In this document: piece after piece, positions 52,960-62,388 of the stretch
Position numbering within the stretch: position 1 is the stretch's first letter
Layout: each line of letters opens with the position of its first letter
Source of the DNA: Labilithrix luteola
GTDB taxonomy: Bacteria; Myxococcota_A; Polyangia; Polyangiales; Polyangiaceae
Assembly (NCBI RefSeq): GCF_001263205.1
Contig: NZ_CP012333.1
Span: forward strand, 11,265,501 to 11,329,500
Direction: 5' to 3'
Length of the DNA: 64,000 nucleotides
The notes under the pieces: generated by a model
Told to the model about the DNA's origin: nothing
The model's input: the letters and a program-made list of their open reading frames with translations, nothing else
Database searches by the model: none
Program-made: the position numbers and the translations under genes

Positions 52960-53484
52960 ATGTCTGATCCCGTACGAGAATTGAAGATCCGCGCGGAGCT
53001 GCTGCACAAGCGAGCGAGCGCGAACGACGAGGCGTCGCTGCGTCGCCTCCAGCGATTGCCGGATTTGCGTGACGTCGTCGCGGACGAAGAGGCGCGCTCG
53101 CGCATCCAGCGCAAGCATTGCCTTGCCATCGTGGCCCGAGAGCTCGGCTTCGTCGGTTTCCCCCACGCGCTTCGAGTGCTCGAGGGCGAGCTGTCGGCCG
53201 AAGGCGCGGGGACCTTGTTCAGTCCACCCCGGTGCCACGGCTTCCTGAACGCCTGGTTTTCGGACGTGCATGAGGCGCGCGCTCTGCTCATGGACCAGAC
53301 GCAGTTCCTGCTCGCCTACAAGCGTCACTACTTCGTGGTCGGCACGGCGTATCTCGTCGAGTTGGGGCTCGATCCGGGCGCCCGCGAGTGGATCGAGCTC
53401 CGCCACGACTGGACACACGAACCCGGCACCGACGCGCGACGACGTCTCTACGCGCAGCTCTTCGCGGTGGGAGGCAAGTCATGA
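52960..53484 (+). CDS. unknown protein, coupled to a GIY-YIG protein
   Basis: This is a 174-residue protein. Residues 1-75 are helical and Arg/Leu-rich (ELLHKRASANDEASLRRLQ), with the recurring segment QRKHCLAIVARELGFVGFPHA, which I recall from hypothetical proteins with ankyrin-like N-termini. The C-terminal half is beta-rich. Function is unknown. The stop and the ATG of the next gene overlap (ATGA). Confidence 0.75.
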   Translation: MSDPVRELKIRAELLHKRASANDEASLRRLQRLPDLRDVVADEEARSRIQRKHCLAIVARELGFVGFPHALRVLEGELSAEGAGTLFSPPRCHGFLNAWFSDVHEARALLMDQTQFLLAYKRHYFVVGTAYLVELGLDPGAREWIELRHDWTHEPGTDARRRLYAQLFAVGGKS

Positions 53485-53846
53485 CCTCGCGCTCGGAGCT
53501 CAAGCGCCAGTTCAAGGAGACGCCGAAGCGAGCCGGCGTCTTCACCATCACCAACACGAAGAACGGCAAGGTGTTCCTCGGCAGCAGCCTGAATCTCCAT
53601 GGGCCGCTCGAGAAGCATCGCTTCATGCTCAAGCTCGGCGGGCATTTCGTCGGCGAGCTCCAGCGAGACTGGCAGCGTTTCGGCCCCGACGCCTTCGCGT
53701 TCGCCATCGTGGAGGAAGTCACGCCGAAAAACGACGAAGACTTCCGCATGGAAACCGCGCTGGCGGAGCTCGAAGCGCGCTGGGTCGAGAAGGTCTCGCC
53801 GTTTGGCGAGGGCGGCTACAACGTGGACCGAAACATTCGCGAATGA
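53481..53846 (+). CDS. GIY-YIG nuclease-family protein, degenerate
   Basis: This is a 121-residue protein. The pattern GVFTITNTKNGKVFLGSS replaces the usual GIY...YIG, and the downstream helical elements (ELQRDWQRFGPDAFAFAIVEEV) and the ending KVSPFGEGGYN are those of a small stand-alone GIY-YIG subfamily found across bacteria. The Tyr residues expected at the catalytic strand are Phe, so nuclease activity is doubtful. It is translationally coupled to the upstream unknown gene. Confidence 0.8.
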   Translation: MTSRSELKRQFKETPKRAGVFTITNTKNGKVFLGSSLNLHGPLEKHRFMLKLGGHFVGELQRDWQRFGPDAFAFAIVEEVTPKNDEDFRMETALAELEARWVEKVSPFGEGGYNVDRNIRE

Positions 53847-53938
53847 ACGACGAGCAGGAGCGCGGCGGCTGATTTCCGGCCTCCGCGCCCCATGCGAGTG
53901 GTCGCCGCCGACACGAGGGTGGGCGCAGATCGGGAGGC

Positions 53939-55168
53939 ATGGTATTTCGCGGCAATCCGATGCGCCTACGCCGGCTCTCCGCACTGGTTCTCGCTCTCGC
54001 TGCGCCGCCCATGGCGGTCGCCGCGCTCGTGGCTTGCAAGCCTGCGTCGACGTCGCCCTCGTCGGGAGATGCCGCCGCAGGTGACGCCGCATCGGACGCC
54101 TCGGCGCTGAACACTCTCGACGGCGCTGCACTCTACGGTTCGCTGTGTGCGATCTGTCACGGCGCGGATGCCACGGGCTACAAGGCCGACAACGCCCCTT
54201 CGCTCGTGAACCCCACCTTCCTCGAGAGCGTAACGGACGATCAGCTCCGGCGCTCGATCACCGACGGTCGGCCAGGAACGTCGATGGCGGCCTACGGAGC
54301 GATCCGCGGAGGGCCACTCAAGCCCGACGCGGTCAACAAGGTCGTCGGCTGGATTCGCAGCCATGGATCGAAGCCGATTTCGCTTCCGCCGCGAGGAACG
54401 GGCGACGCGAAGCGAGGAGCCCAGCTCTATGCGGACAGCTGCGAGCGCTGTCACGGCACGGCCAAGGTCCGAGGCAACGCCGTGCACCTCGCCAATCCGC
54501 GATTTCTCGAAGTAGCGTCCGACGAGTTTCTCGGCTGGGCGATCGCGAAGGGCCGCCCGGGAACGCCGATGGAAGCGTGGCAGGGCAAGCTGACGGACGG
54601 GCAGATCGACGACGTCATCGCGTACGTCCGTGCCTTCAACAAGCCGCCGCCGGTGGAGCTTCTTCCCGCACCGACGGGCAAGGAGCCGCTCGTCATCAAC
54701 CCGCACGGGCAGGCGCCGAACTTCAAACCACGCTCGACGCCCTGCCCGAAGACGGCGAACCAACCCGACGCGGCGCCGTGCATCCCCGACGAACGCTTCG
54801 TCTCCGTCGAGCAGGTGAAGGAAGCGCTCGATCAGAAGCGCAAGATCATCATCATCGATGCGCGTCCGCCGTCCGACTGGATGCGCGTCCACATTCCGGG
54901 TGCGGTGTCGATCCCGTACCACGACACCAAACGGCTCGAAGAAATCCCCAACGACGGCACGTGGGTCATCGCGTACTGCGCGTGCCCGCACCACCTCTCG
55001 GGCGACGTGGTGGATCTGCTACGCAAGCGTGGCATCAAGCACGCATCCATTCTCGACGAAGGCATCCTCGAATGGCACCGTCGCGGCTATCCGGTCGTCG
55101 CGGCCCCGGGCGTCGAGGCGCCGCCGAAGGAAGGTTACGGACTCGTGCCGCCGAGCCCGGCGCATTGA
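53939..55168 (+). CDS. dicytochrome c-rhodanese lipoprotein
   Basis: This is a 409-residue exported protein. The signal peptide ends in lipobox LVAC (Cys 33); the start may be the second ATG at residue 8. Two cytochrome c domains follow, CAICH (70-74) with a distal Met in GTSMAAYG, and CERCH (168-172) with Met in GTPMEAW. A linker with a Cys pair leads to a C-terminal rhodanese domain (IIIIDARPPSDWMRVHIPGAVSIPYHD, active loop YCACPHH at 346-352). This combination suggests an electron-transfer and sulfur-transfer protein of the periplasm, perhaps in thiosulfate or sulfite metabolism. Confidence 0.88.
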   Translation: MVFRGNPMRLRRLSALVLALAAPPMAVAALVACKPASTSPSSGDAAAGDAASDASALNTLDGAALYGSLCAICHGADATGYKADNAPSLVNPTFLESVTDDQLRRSITDGRPGTSMAAYGAIRGGPLKPDAVNKVVGWIRSHGSKPISLPPRGTGDAKRGAQLYADSCERCHGTAKVRGNAVHLANPRFLEVASDEFLGWAIAKGRPGTPMEAWQGKLTDGQIDDVIAYVRAFNKPPPVELLPAPTGKEPLVINPHGQAPNFKPRSTPCPKTANQPDAAPCIPDERFVSVEQVKEALDQKRKIIIIDARPPSDWMRVHIPGAVSIPYHDTKRLEEIPNDGTWVIAYCACPHHLSGDVVDLLRKRGIKHASILDEGILEWHRRGYPVVAAPGVEAPPKEGYGLVPPSPAH

Positions 55169-55311
55169 GTATCGACCGACCGGTGACTTGGTCCCCGCGC
55201 GGCAGTGCGACGTGAGGCCACCGGCCGATTGAGCAGAGCCGTTGGCAAGAGCGACCGCGCGACGGCGTGCGCGAGATTCCCTTCATAACTCGATCGGGAT
55301 AGCCTCGTACT

Positions 55312-57069
55312 GTGGTCGTCGAAGTCGGTGCGAACCGTGCAGCCCGATTGGTTCAAGCCGTTCAAGATCTGTCGCGGTCGCGCACCATCGAGGACGTGCA
55401 GACGATCGTCCGACGCGCTGCACGCGAGCTCAGCGGAGCCGACGGCGCCACGTTCGTTCTGCGCGACGGCGATAAGTGCTTCTACGCGGACGAAGACGCC
55501 ATCGCCCCTCTCTGGAAGGGCCATCGCTTTCCGATGGAGAGCTGCGTCAGCGGTTGGGTGATGCTCCACCGCCGCTCGACGGTCATCGAAGACATCTATG
55601 CCGACGACCGCATACCGGCCGATCTCTATCGCCCGACGTTCGTGAAGAGCCTGGCGATGGTCCCGATCCGTACCGACGATCCGATCGGTGCCATCGGAAC
55701 CTACTGGGCGGAGCATCGAGCGCCGAGCGAGGAAGACATGCGAGTCCTCCAGGCGCTCGCCGACAGCACCTCGATCGCTCTCGAGAACATCAAACTATAC
55801 GGTGAGCTCGAAGAGCGCATTCACGAGCGGACCGTGGCCCTCGAACTCGCGCACCGGGCCGAGGCCGCCGCGCGCCACGAGCTCGACGAACGTCTCCGCG
55901 CCGAGGAGCTCCTCAAGCGGACCGAAGAGCAGCTGCGCCATTCTCAGAAGATGGACGCCATCGGCAAGCTCGCGGGCGGCATCGCCCACGACTTCAACAA
56001 CATGCTCTCGGTCGTCCTCAGCTACACCTCGCTCGTCAGCGACGACCTCGATCCGTCGAATCCCGTCCGCGACGATCTCGAAGAGATCCGCAAGGCCGGT
56101 GAGCGCGCCGCGGCGCTGACGAGGCAGCTGCTCGCCTTCAGCCGCCAGCAGGTGCTCGAACTGCGCGTCATCGACCTCGAAGACATCGTCACCGGAACGG
56201 CGAACATGCTGCGCCGTCTCATCGGCGCCGACGTCGAGCTCGAGGTTCGGCTCGCGGGCGGCGCCACCGTTCTGGCCGACCCCGGACAGATCGAGCAGGT
56301 TCTCTTGAACCTGGTCATCAACGCGCGCGATGCCATGCCGGACGGCGGCAAGCTCACCATCGAGACGGGCACCGTCACCTTCGACAGCGACTACGCGAGC
56401 CAGCACTTCGGAGTGAGCGGAGGGCAGTACCGACTCCTCGCGGTGAGCGACACGGGGGTCGGCATGACCCGCGAGGTGCAGGAGCGCATCTTCGAACCGT
56501 TCTTCACGACCAAGGAAAAAGGACGCGGCACGGGCCTCGGTCTGCCGACCGCGTACGGCATCGTGAAGCAGAGCGGTGGACACATCTGGGTCTACAGCGA
56601 GCCCGGTGTCGGCACCACGTTCAAAGTGTACTTGCCGAAGCACTCGGGCGCGACGTCGCTTCGTCCTCCGGCCGGCGCCTCGAGACCCAAGCGGCTCGGA
56701 GGAACGGAGACGGTGCTCCTCGTCGAAGACGACGATCAGGTGCGCACCGTCGCTCGCGGCATCCTGAAGCGCAGCGGCTACGAAGTACTCGAAGCGAACG
56801 GCCCCGAAGAGGCCATCGCCGTCTGCACGCACTACGAGAAAAAGATCCACCTGCTCCTCACCGACATCGTCATGCCTCGCATGAGCGGCGTCGAGCTCGC
56901 GCGCACCATCTCGGCGATGAGGCCCGCCACGAAGGCCCTCTGGATGTCGGGCTACGCCGAGGAAGCCGCGCTTCGCCATGGCATGCTGCACGAGGGCATG
57001 ACGTTCGTGCAGAAGCCGCTCACCCCCGAAGGCTTGCTCTCGCGCGTGCGCCAGTCGCTCGACGGCTGA
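55312..57069 (+). CDS. GAF-domain hybrid histidine kinase
   Basis: This is a 585-residue cytoplasmic hybrid kinase. The GAF domain is at about 15-165; a coiled coil (ELEERIHERTVALELAHRAEA) leads to the H box GGIAHDFNNML (His 226); then catalytic domain motifs NARDAMPDG, SDTGVGM and GTGLGLPTAYGI; and a receiver at about 468-585 with phospho-acceptor Asp 518 (LLTDIVMPRMSG) and KPLT. The HDFNN motif puts it in the group that often self-regulates. GTG 55312 is the probable start. Confidence 0.92.
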   Translation: MVVEVGANRAARLVQAVQDLSRSRTIEDVQTIVRRAARELSGADGATFVLRDGDKCFYADEDAIAPLWKGHRFPMESCVSGWVMLHRRSTVIEDIYADDRIPADLYRPTFVKSLAMVPIRTDDPIGAIGTYWAEHRAPSEEDMRVLQALADSTSIALENIKLYGELEERIHERTVALELAHRAEAAARHELDERLRAEELLKRTEEQLRHSQKMDAIGKLAGGIAHDFNNMLSVVLSYTSLVSDDLDPSNPVRDDLEEIRKAGERAAALTRQLLAFSRQQVLELRVIDLEDIVTGTANMLRRLIGADVELEVRLAGGATVLADPGQIEQVLLNLVINARDAMPDGGKLTIETGTVTFDSDYASQHFGVSGGQYRLLAVSDTGVGMTREVQERIFEPFFTTKEKGRGTGLGLPTAYGIVKQSGGHIWVYSEPGVGTTFKVYLPKHSGATSLRPPAGASRPKRLGGTETVLLVEDDDQVRTVARGILKRSGYEVLEANGPEEAIAVCTHYEKKIHLLLTDIVMPRMSGVELARTISAMRPATKALWMSGYAEEAALRHGMLHEGMTFVQKPLTPEGLLSRVRQSLDG

Positions 57070-57197
57070 GAGCACGAGCATGCCGTCGCTTCTGCGGGCG
57101 GCCCATCTCGGCTGTTGCGTGGGAAAAATTCCGGTCGCACGCGCTCGCGGTCGGGAACCACGAGGCGCCACGCGCGAGCCATGGTAGGGCAGATCGC

Positions 57198-58565
57198 ATG
57201 CGCAAGGCACTCGTCGCCCTGGCTTCGCTCGCAGCCCTCACGGGTTGCTCGAAGTCCGGCTCCCCCGAGGCAACGGCGAACGCGTCGACAGCGACGCAGG
57301 CGGTTCCCCATCCCTCCCCTTCTGCGGCCGCGAGTACGGCCACGGCCGACGCCGGTGTAGAGACCACCGGCGCGACGAGCGCGAACGGATCGGCCGGTGG
57401 CCCCTACAACGTGCTGCTCGTCTCGATCGACAGCCTACGCGCCGACATGCCTTGGGCCGGCTACGACCGCCCCATTGCGCCTCGCCTCTCGGCGCTCCAC
57501 GCGAAGTCGACGGCGTACACGCGCGCGTACGCGACCTCGAGCTTCACGTCGAAGAGCCTCGCGGGCGTGCTCACCGGGCGCTACCCCTCGGAGCTCGCCC
57601 GCACGGGCTCGTTCTTCACGCGCTATCTCGCCCAGAAGGACTTCCTCTGCACGCAGCTCGCCGCGGTCGACATCGGCTGCTCGGGCGGTCACGCGCACAT
57701 GTACTTCGGGCCCAAGCAGTCGGGCTACGAGTCCGGCTTCGGCGACTGGCGGCTCGTCAGCGGGATCAAGTTCGACTACCAGACCGACCCGTACGTCACG
57801 AGCGACAAGCTCACGCCCCTCGCGATCCAGATCCTCGGCGACGCTGCGCAGAAGGCGAAGCCCGATCATCCGTTCTTCGCGTGGTTCCACTACATGGATC
57901 CGCACGACGAGTACAAGACGCACACCGAGAGCCCGCACTTCGGAAAACGAGCACGCGATCTCTACGACGAAGAGGTCTTCTACACGGACCTCTGGATCGG
58001 AAAGCTGCTCGACTGGGTGGAGACGCAACCTTGGTCGAAGCGCACGGTCATCGTGATCACCGCGGACCACGGCGAAGCGTTCGGTGAACACGGCCTCATG
58101 CGGCATGCCCACGAGCTCTGGGAAGAGCTGATTCGCGTGCCCCTCTTCTTCTACGTGCCGGGCCAGGCGCCTCGCACCATCGACGAGCCGCGCGGTCACA
58201 TCGATCTCGCGCCGACCTTCGCCGAGCTCCTTGGTGCCAAGGTCACGCTCGCAGGTTCGGGAACGAGCCTCGTGCCCGAGCTCACCGGTGGCAGTGCTGC
58301 CCCGCGCGACGTCATCGCCGATCTGCCCGAGGACGAATACAACGAGCGCAGGCGCGTGCTCGTCCACGGCACCACCAAGCTCATCTCCTTCGGCAACGAC
58401 GCGCGCTTCGCCCTCTACGATCTCGCGGCCGATCCGGGCGAGAAGAAGGACCTCATCCGAACGGACACCGCGCTCGCCACCGAGATGCGTGCACGTTACA
58501 AGGAAGTCTCGAAGCGCATCGTCGACGTCGCCCCGACCGGCGGCATCCCGAAGCACGACAAATAA
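57198..58565 (+). CDS. sulfatase-fold lipoprotein lacking the formylglycine motif
   Basis: This is a 455-residue lipoprotein with lipobox LTGC at about residue 17 and a Ser/Ala/Thr linker to about 68. The alkaline-phosphatase/sulfatase fold is clear: VSIDSLRADM (metal Asp 78), LTGRYPSEL, FFAWFHYMDPHDEY, ITADHGEAFGEHG and GHIDLAPTFAELLG. The canonical CxPxR is absent; the corresponding segment is SSFTSKSLAG, where Thr 117 or Ser 115 could serve as nucleophile, as in phospholipid head-group transferases. Substrate is unknown. Confidence 0.88.
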   Translation: MRKALVALASLAALTGCSKSGSPEATANASTATQAVPHPSPSAAASTATADAGVETTGATSANGSAGGPYNVLLVSIDSLRADMPWAGYDRPIAPRLSALHAKSTAYTRAYATSSFTSKSLAGVLTGRYPSELARTGSFFTRYLAQKDFLCTQLAAVDIGCSGGHAHMYFGPKQSGYESGFGDWRLVSGIKFDYQTDPYVTSDKLTPLAIQILGDAAQKAKPDHPFFAWFHYMDPHDEYKTHTESPHFGKRARDLYDEEVFYTDLWIGKLLDWVETQPWSKRTVIVITADHGEAFGEHGLMRHAHELWEELIRVPLFFYVPGQAPRTIDEPRGHIDLAPTFAELLGAKVTLAGSGTSLVPELTGGSAAPRDVIADLPEDEYNERRRVLVHGTTKLISFGNDARFALYDLAADPGEKKDLIRTDTALATEMRARYKEVSKRIVDVAPTGGIPKHDK

Positions 58566-58571
58566 CGAGCT

Positions 58572-59237
58572 TCAGCGGCTCACGCGGCGTCGAGCCGCCG
58601 CAGACTCGGCGTCTTCGGCCTCGAAGGCCTCGTCGTCGAGGTCGTCCGCCACCCGCGTCGGCACGTCGGTGCTCACGCGCGCGCCCGCGGCGACCGTCTC
58701 GCCCGCATGGGAAAGCTCCCCTGCGGCGACCGCCTCCCTGAGCGACGAGCGGAACAGCCATCGCCGCGCCGCGATGGCTCCGATCAAGAGCGCGGCGACC
58801 ACCGCGAGGTGGTGCGGATAGTAGCTGGGACGCAACGCAGGAACGTTCGTGAAGATGTCCCACGCGTAGGCTCGCCAGCCGAACGCAACACCGGCGCCGA
58901 GCATCGCGGCGATCGTCGCCCCCAGCGCCGTGGCGCGCGCGTCGAACTTCGCGAGTGCGCGCGAGGCATGGACGAACGGAAGCGCTCCGATGAGCCCGAC
59001 CGCCAAGAACCATCCTGGCGCCATTCCCAGCGCCCACACGGCCGGAAAGACCGTCGCTGCTGCGAGCGCGAGCCCGATGCCCCACGTCTTGCCTCGCGTT
59101 GCGGCCGTGGCTCCGGCGAACAGAGCGATGGACGCAGCCACCGTGATCCACCGATCGAACGCAACACTCCGCACGAGCGTCGCGAGGGCCACGAGCTGCG
59201 CCACGTAGAGCGAGTTTCGAAGTCGAAGAGCAAGCAC
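58572..59237 (-). CDS. membrane protein of unknown function
   Basis: This is a 221-residue protein with about six hydrophobic helices in the first 165 residues and an acidic tail ending in DDLDDEAFEAEDAES. No family is recognised. It ends six bases after the convergent sulfatase-fold stop. Confidence 0.75.
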   Translation of the reverse strand: MLALRLRNSLYVAQLVALATLVRSVAFDRWITVAASIALFAGATAATRGKTWGIGLALAAATVFPAVWALGMAPGWFLAVGLIGALPFVHASRALAKFDARATALGATIAAMLGAGVAFGWRAYAWDIFTNVPALRPSYYPHHLAVVAALLIGAIAARRWLFRSSLREAVAAGELSHAGETVAAGARVSTDVPTRVADDLDDEAFEAEDAESAAARRRVSR

Positions 59238-59319
59238 GCCTCTCGACCCTAGCGCTCCTCGGCGCCACTCGCCCGTCGACGGCGAATTTCGTGGCTACGC
59301 TCGTGCTCGTGCCAATTCG

Positions 59320-60390
59320 TCAGTGGGCCGCGCGCTGGTAGACGGAGTCTTTCGGCGCGCATGGATCAGGCGCGGGCACGACGGTCGTGCCTGCTGCCGG
59401 AGGGGAATCCGGGCGGCTCGCACTCGAGGCTCCGCCGTCGGTCGACGTGCTCCCCGCATCGGCCGTGCCTTCGTCGGGGGTCCCTGCGTCGCGCGTCGCC
59501 GCGTCGGGTGCCCCCGCATCGGGCGGAGGATCCACCGGAAGCGGAGGCAACACGTTCGCGATGTCGGGCACCTCGTCGACGCGAACGAACGTGTACCCCC
59601 GCGCCTTCAAGCACGGGACGAGGTACTTCACCATGTCGACCGTGTTGCCCACGCCCGAGTCGAGCGCGTGGTTGGACGGGTCGCCGTAGTCCGCATCGTG
59701 CATCAGCACGATCCCTCGGCCCACGGCCTCGATCTCGTTCAAGTAGAGATCACCGCACGCTCGCGTCGTGAGCTTGGGATCGTCCTGCCAGCAGGCCCAA
59801 TCCGCCCCGAACGTCTCGCTGCGTCCGCCACCGATGTCCCAGCCGATGTGTCCCACGTACTTGTCCATTGCCGACGCAGACAGCACCTGCTGATCACGTG
59901 CGTTCCAAGCTCCGAAAGGGGCGCGGAACATGAAGCGCGATGCGGGAACGAACGGCGCGATGAGGGCGTCGGTCTCGGCGAGCTGATCGACGAGCGCGGC
60001 ATTGCCGGCCGCCGAGTTCGGGAACGCCGCCGTGCTGGTCAGATCGAGATGGTCCTGCGTGTGATTGCCGATCACGTGGCCATGCGCGACGAGCCCCTGG
60101 CGCACACCGAGATGATCGGGCAGCCGCATTCCGTTGACGAAGAAGCCCGCTCGAATGCCCTGACTCTCGAGATACCGGGCGAGCTCCATCGTGCGACTTC
60201 CGTGGCCATCGTCGAAGGTGAGCGCCAGCTGCTTGGGACCGAGCGACGTTCCGGTGAACGTGCCCATGACGAGCGCTGGGTTCTCGGCGCATCTCGGTGC
60301 TGCGCCCCCGCTGGGCTGCTCCGTCCGTTCCGAACACGCGAGCGCGATCGACGACCACCCCGCCAGAAGCCACCACCACGCGCGAGCCAT
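59320..60390 (-). CDS. polysaccharide deacetylase (NodB-type) lipoprotein
   Basis: This is a 356-residue lipoprotein with lipobox LAC (Cys 19). The NodB domain runs from about 50 to 265: TFDDGHGSRT (catalytic Asp 60, Asp 61), GNHTQDHLDL (metal His 110 and 114), FRAPFGAWN, and IVLMHDADYG near the end. The enzyme removes acetyl groups from chitin-like or peptidoglycan glycans at the cell surface. A Pro/Asp/Ala/Thr linker ends in a Cys-containing tail. Its stop is 78 bases after the convergent membrane-protein start. Confidence 0.92.
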   Translation of the reverse strand: MARAWWWLLAGWSSIALACSERTEQPSGGAAPRCAENPALVMGTFTGTSLGPKQLALTFDDGHGSRTMELARYLESQGIRAGFFVNGMRLPDHLGVRQGLVAHGHVIGNHTQDHLDLTSTAAFPNSAAGNAALVDQLAETDALIAPFVPASRFMFRAPFGAWNARDQQVLSASAMDKYVGHIGWDIGGGRSETFGADWACWQDDPKLTTRACGDLYLNEIEAVGRGIVLMHDADYGDPSNHALDSGVGNTVDMVKYLVPCLKARGYTFVRVDEVPDIANVLPPLPVDPPPDAGAPDAATRDAGTPDEGTADAGSTSTDGGASSASRPDSPPAAGTTVVPAPDPCAPKDSVYQRAAH

Positions 60391-60468
60391 CGCTCGAAAG
60401 CTGTGGAGCAGGGTTCGCCCGTCAATGAGGTGCCGAATTGCTGCGACGTCGACGCGACGGCGGAGCGA

Positions 60469-62319
60469 TCAGACGTAGCCCTCCGCCTGCATCTTGTAGA
60501 GGCGCGCGTAGGTCTTCTCTTCGGAGAGGAGCGCGGCGTGCGTGCCGTCCTCGGCGATCCGGCCGTTTTCGAGCACGAGGATCCGATCCGCCATGCGCAC
60601 GGTCGGAAAGCGATGCGAGATGATGAGCGTGGTGCGCCCCTCGGCGAGGTGACGGAAGCGTTCGAAGACGGCGTGCTCGGCCTCGGCGTCGAGGGCGGCG
60701 GTGGGCTCGTCGAGAACCAGAATGTCCGCCTGCTCGCGCATGAAGCCGCGGGCCAGCGCAATCTTCTGCCACTGGCCGCCGGAGAGCTCGACGCCGTCCT
60801 GGAACCAGCGGCCGAGCGGCGCTTCGAGGCCCGCGGAGAGCCCCGAGGCCACCGCATCGGCGCCGCCGCGTTCGGCCGCCCGCGCGATGCGAGGCGCGTC
60901 TTCGAGGTGCTTCACGCTTCCCACGCCCACGTTCTCGCGGAACTTGAGCTGGTACTGGCTGAAGTCCTGGAACACGACGCCGAAGCGCGCGAGGAGCTCG
61001 TCGCGATCCCATTCGCGGACGTCTTTGCCGTCGAGCAAGACGCGGCCTTCGGTCGGCTCGTAGAGGCGCGTCACGAGCTTCACCAGCGTGGTCTTCCCGG
61101 CGCCGTTCTGCCCGACGAGCGCCACGCTCTGACCGCGCGGGATGAAGAGGTCCACGTTGCGGAGAACCCACTTCTCCTGCCCCGGATACTTGAAGCTCAC
61201 GTTCTCCAGTCGAATGCCCTGTTCGGTGGGCGCTCCGTTCACGGCGTGCATCACGTCGGTCTTCGGAACCGTGACGATCACGCCCTCGCCCGGCACCGCG
61301 TCGAGGAACGAGAACAGGTTCGACATGTAGAGGTTGTGCTCGTAGATGCTGCCGATGCCGCTCAGGATCGACTGGAAGGCTTGCTGGCCGGATCGGAACG
61401 CGAGCACGTACATCGTCATGCTGCCGAGGGTCAGTCGTGAGGCGGCTGCCATGAGCGCCATCGCGGCATACGAGCCGTAGAACGCTGCGGTCGCAAGCAA
61501 CGAAAGAAGGTGCGTGACCACCGCGCGACGAATCGCGAGCCGCGAATCTTCGCGATAGAACTGCTCGGCGAGCTCCTTGTAACGACCGAGAAAGAGCGGA
61601 CCGAGACCGAAGAGTTTGACCTCTTTGGCATGCTCGTCGTTCGCGAGCACGTACTCGAGGTACATGAGGCGACGCGATTCGGGCGAGCGCCAGTTGCGAA
61701 GACGAAAGGCCGTCTTCGAGTAGCGCATCTCGGCGATGGTCGCGGGCACGGTGGCCACCATCAGCACCGCGACGACCCAGCCGCTGAAACGCAGCAGGAG
61801 GGCTGCGTAGCCGGCGAGCGTCAGCACGTTCTGGACGAGCGCGAAGCTCTCGGTGACGAGCGACACCGGCCGCGACGAGGCTTCACGCCGTGCGCGGCTG
61901 AGCTGATCGTAGAACTCTGGATCTTCGAAATGCCGGAGCTCGAGCCGCGTAGCCCGGTCGAGAATCGCGACGTTCACGTCGGTTCCGAGGCGGGAGCCGA
62001 GCACGCTGCGAACGAGGCCGAGCCCTCGCGTGAGTGACGCTTGCAGCACCACCAGCACGAGCTCGACGCCGACCCAGCGGAGCGTCTCTTCGCGCGAGCG
62101 GGCGACCACGGCGTCGACGATCCTCTTGCCCGCCCACGCCACCGACGGAGGAACGGCCGCGGCCGCGAGGGTCAGGGCGGCCAGCACCACGGTCATGGCC
62201 GGCGAGGACTGCCAGACCAGGGCAAGCGCACGACGCATGTACGCGGCGCTCTCTTTCAGCGCCTTGTGGAGCGGGGGACGAGGACCTTCGGGGGCTCGGG
62301 GACGACGATGCGGGCTCAA
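60469..62319 (-). CDS. ABC exporter, fused membrane and ATPase domains
   Basis: This is a 616-residue half-transporter. The membrane domain has about six helices at residues 30-340, including FGLGPLFLGRY in the coupling region. The nucleotide-binding domain has Walker A GQNGAGKTT (about 403-411), signature LSGGQ (512-516), Walker B ILVLDEP (Asp 537, Glu 538) and switch His 569. It probably works as a homodimer. The ATPase resembles MsbA/lantibiotic-type exporters, but the substrate is unknown. The hairpin repeat copy 2 lies upstream, between this gene and the flavoprotein. Confidence 0.92.
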   Translation of the reverse strand: MSPHRRPRAPEGPRPPLHKALKESAAYMRRALALVWQSSPAMTVVLAALTLAAAAVPPSVAWAGKRIVDAVVARSREETLRWVGVELVLVVLQASLTRGLGLVRSVLGSRLGTDVNVAILDRATRLELRHFEDPEFYDQLSRARREASSRPVSLVTESFALVQNVLTLAGYAALLLRFSGWVVAVLMVATVPATIAEMRYSKTAFRLRNWRSPESRRLMYLEYVLANDEHAKEVKLFGLGPLFLGRYKELAEQFYREDSRLAIRRAVVTHLLSLLATAAFYGSYAAMALMAAASRLTLGSMTMYVLAFRSGQQAFQSILSGIGSIYEHNLYMSNLFSFLDAVPGEGVIVTVPKTDVMHAVNGAPTEQGIRLENVSFKYPGQEKWVLRNVDLFIPRGQSVALVGQNGAGKTTLVKLVTRLYEPTEGRVLLDGKDVREWDRDELLARFGVVFQDFSQYQLKFRENVGVGSVKHLEDAPRIARAAERGGADAVASGLSAGLEAPLGRWFQDGVELSGGQWQKIALARGFMREQADILVLDEPTAALDAEAEHAVFERFRHLAEGRTTLIISHRFPTVRMADRILVLENGRIAEDGTHAALLSEEKTYARLYKMQAEGYV

Positions 62320-62388
62320 TGAGGACTCGGGACTTGGGACTACCGGTGGAAGGTAAGTCCGATGCCGCTCCTGTCACGGTGGGGTCTA

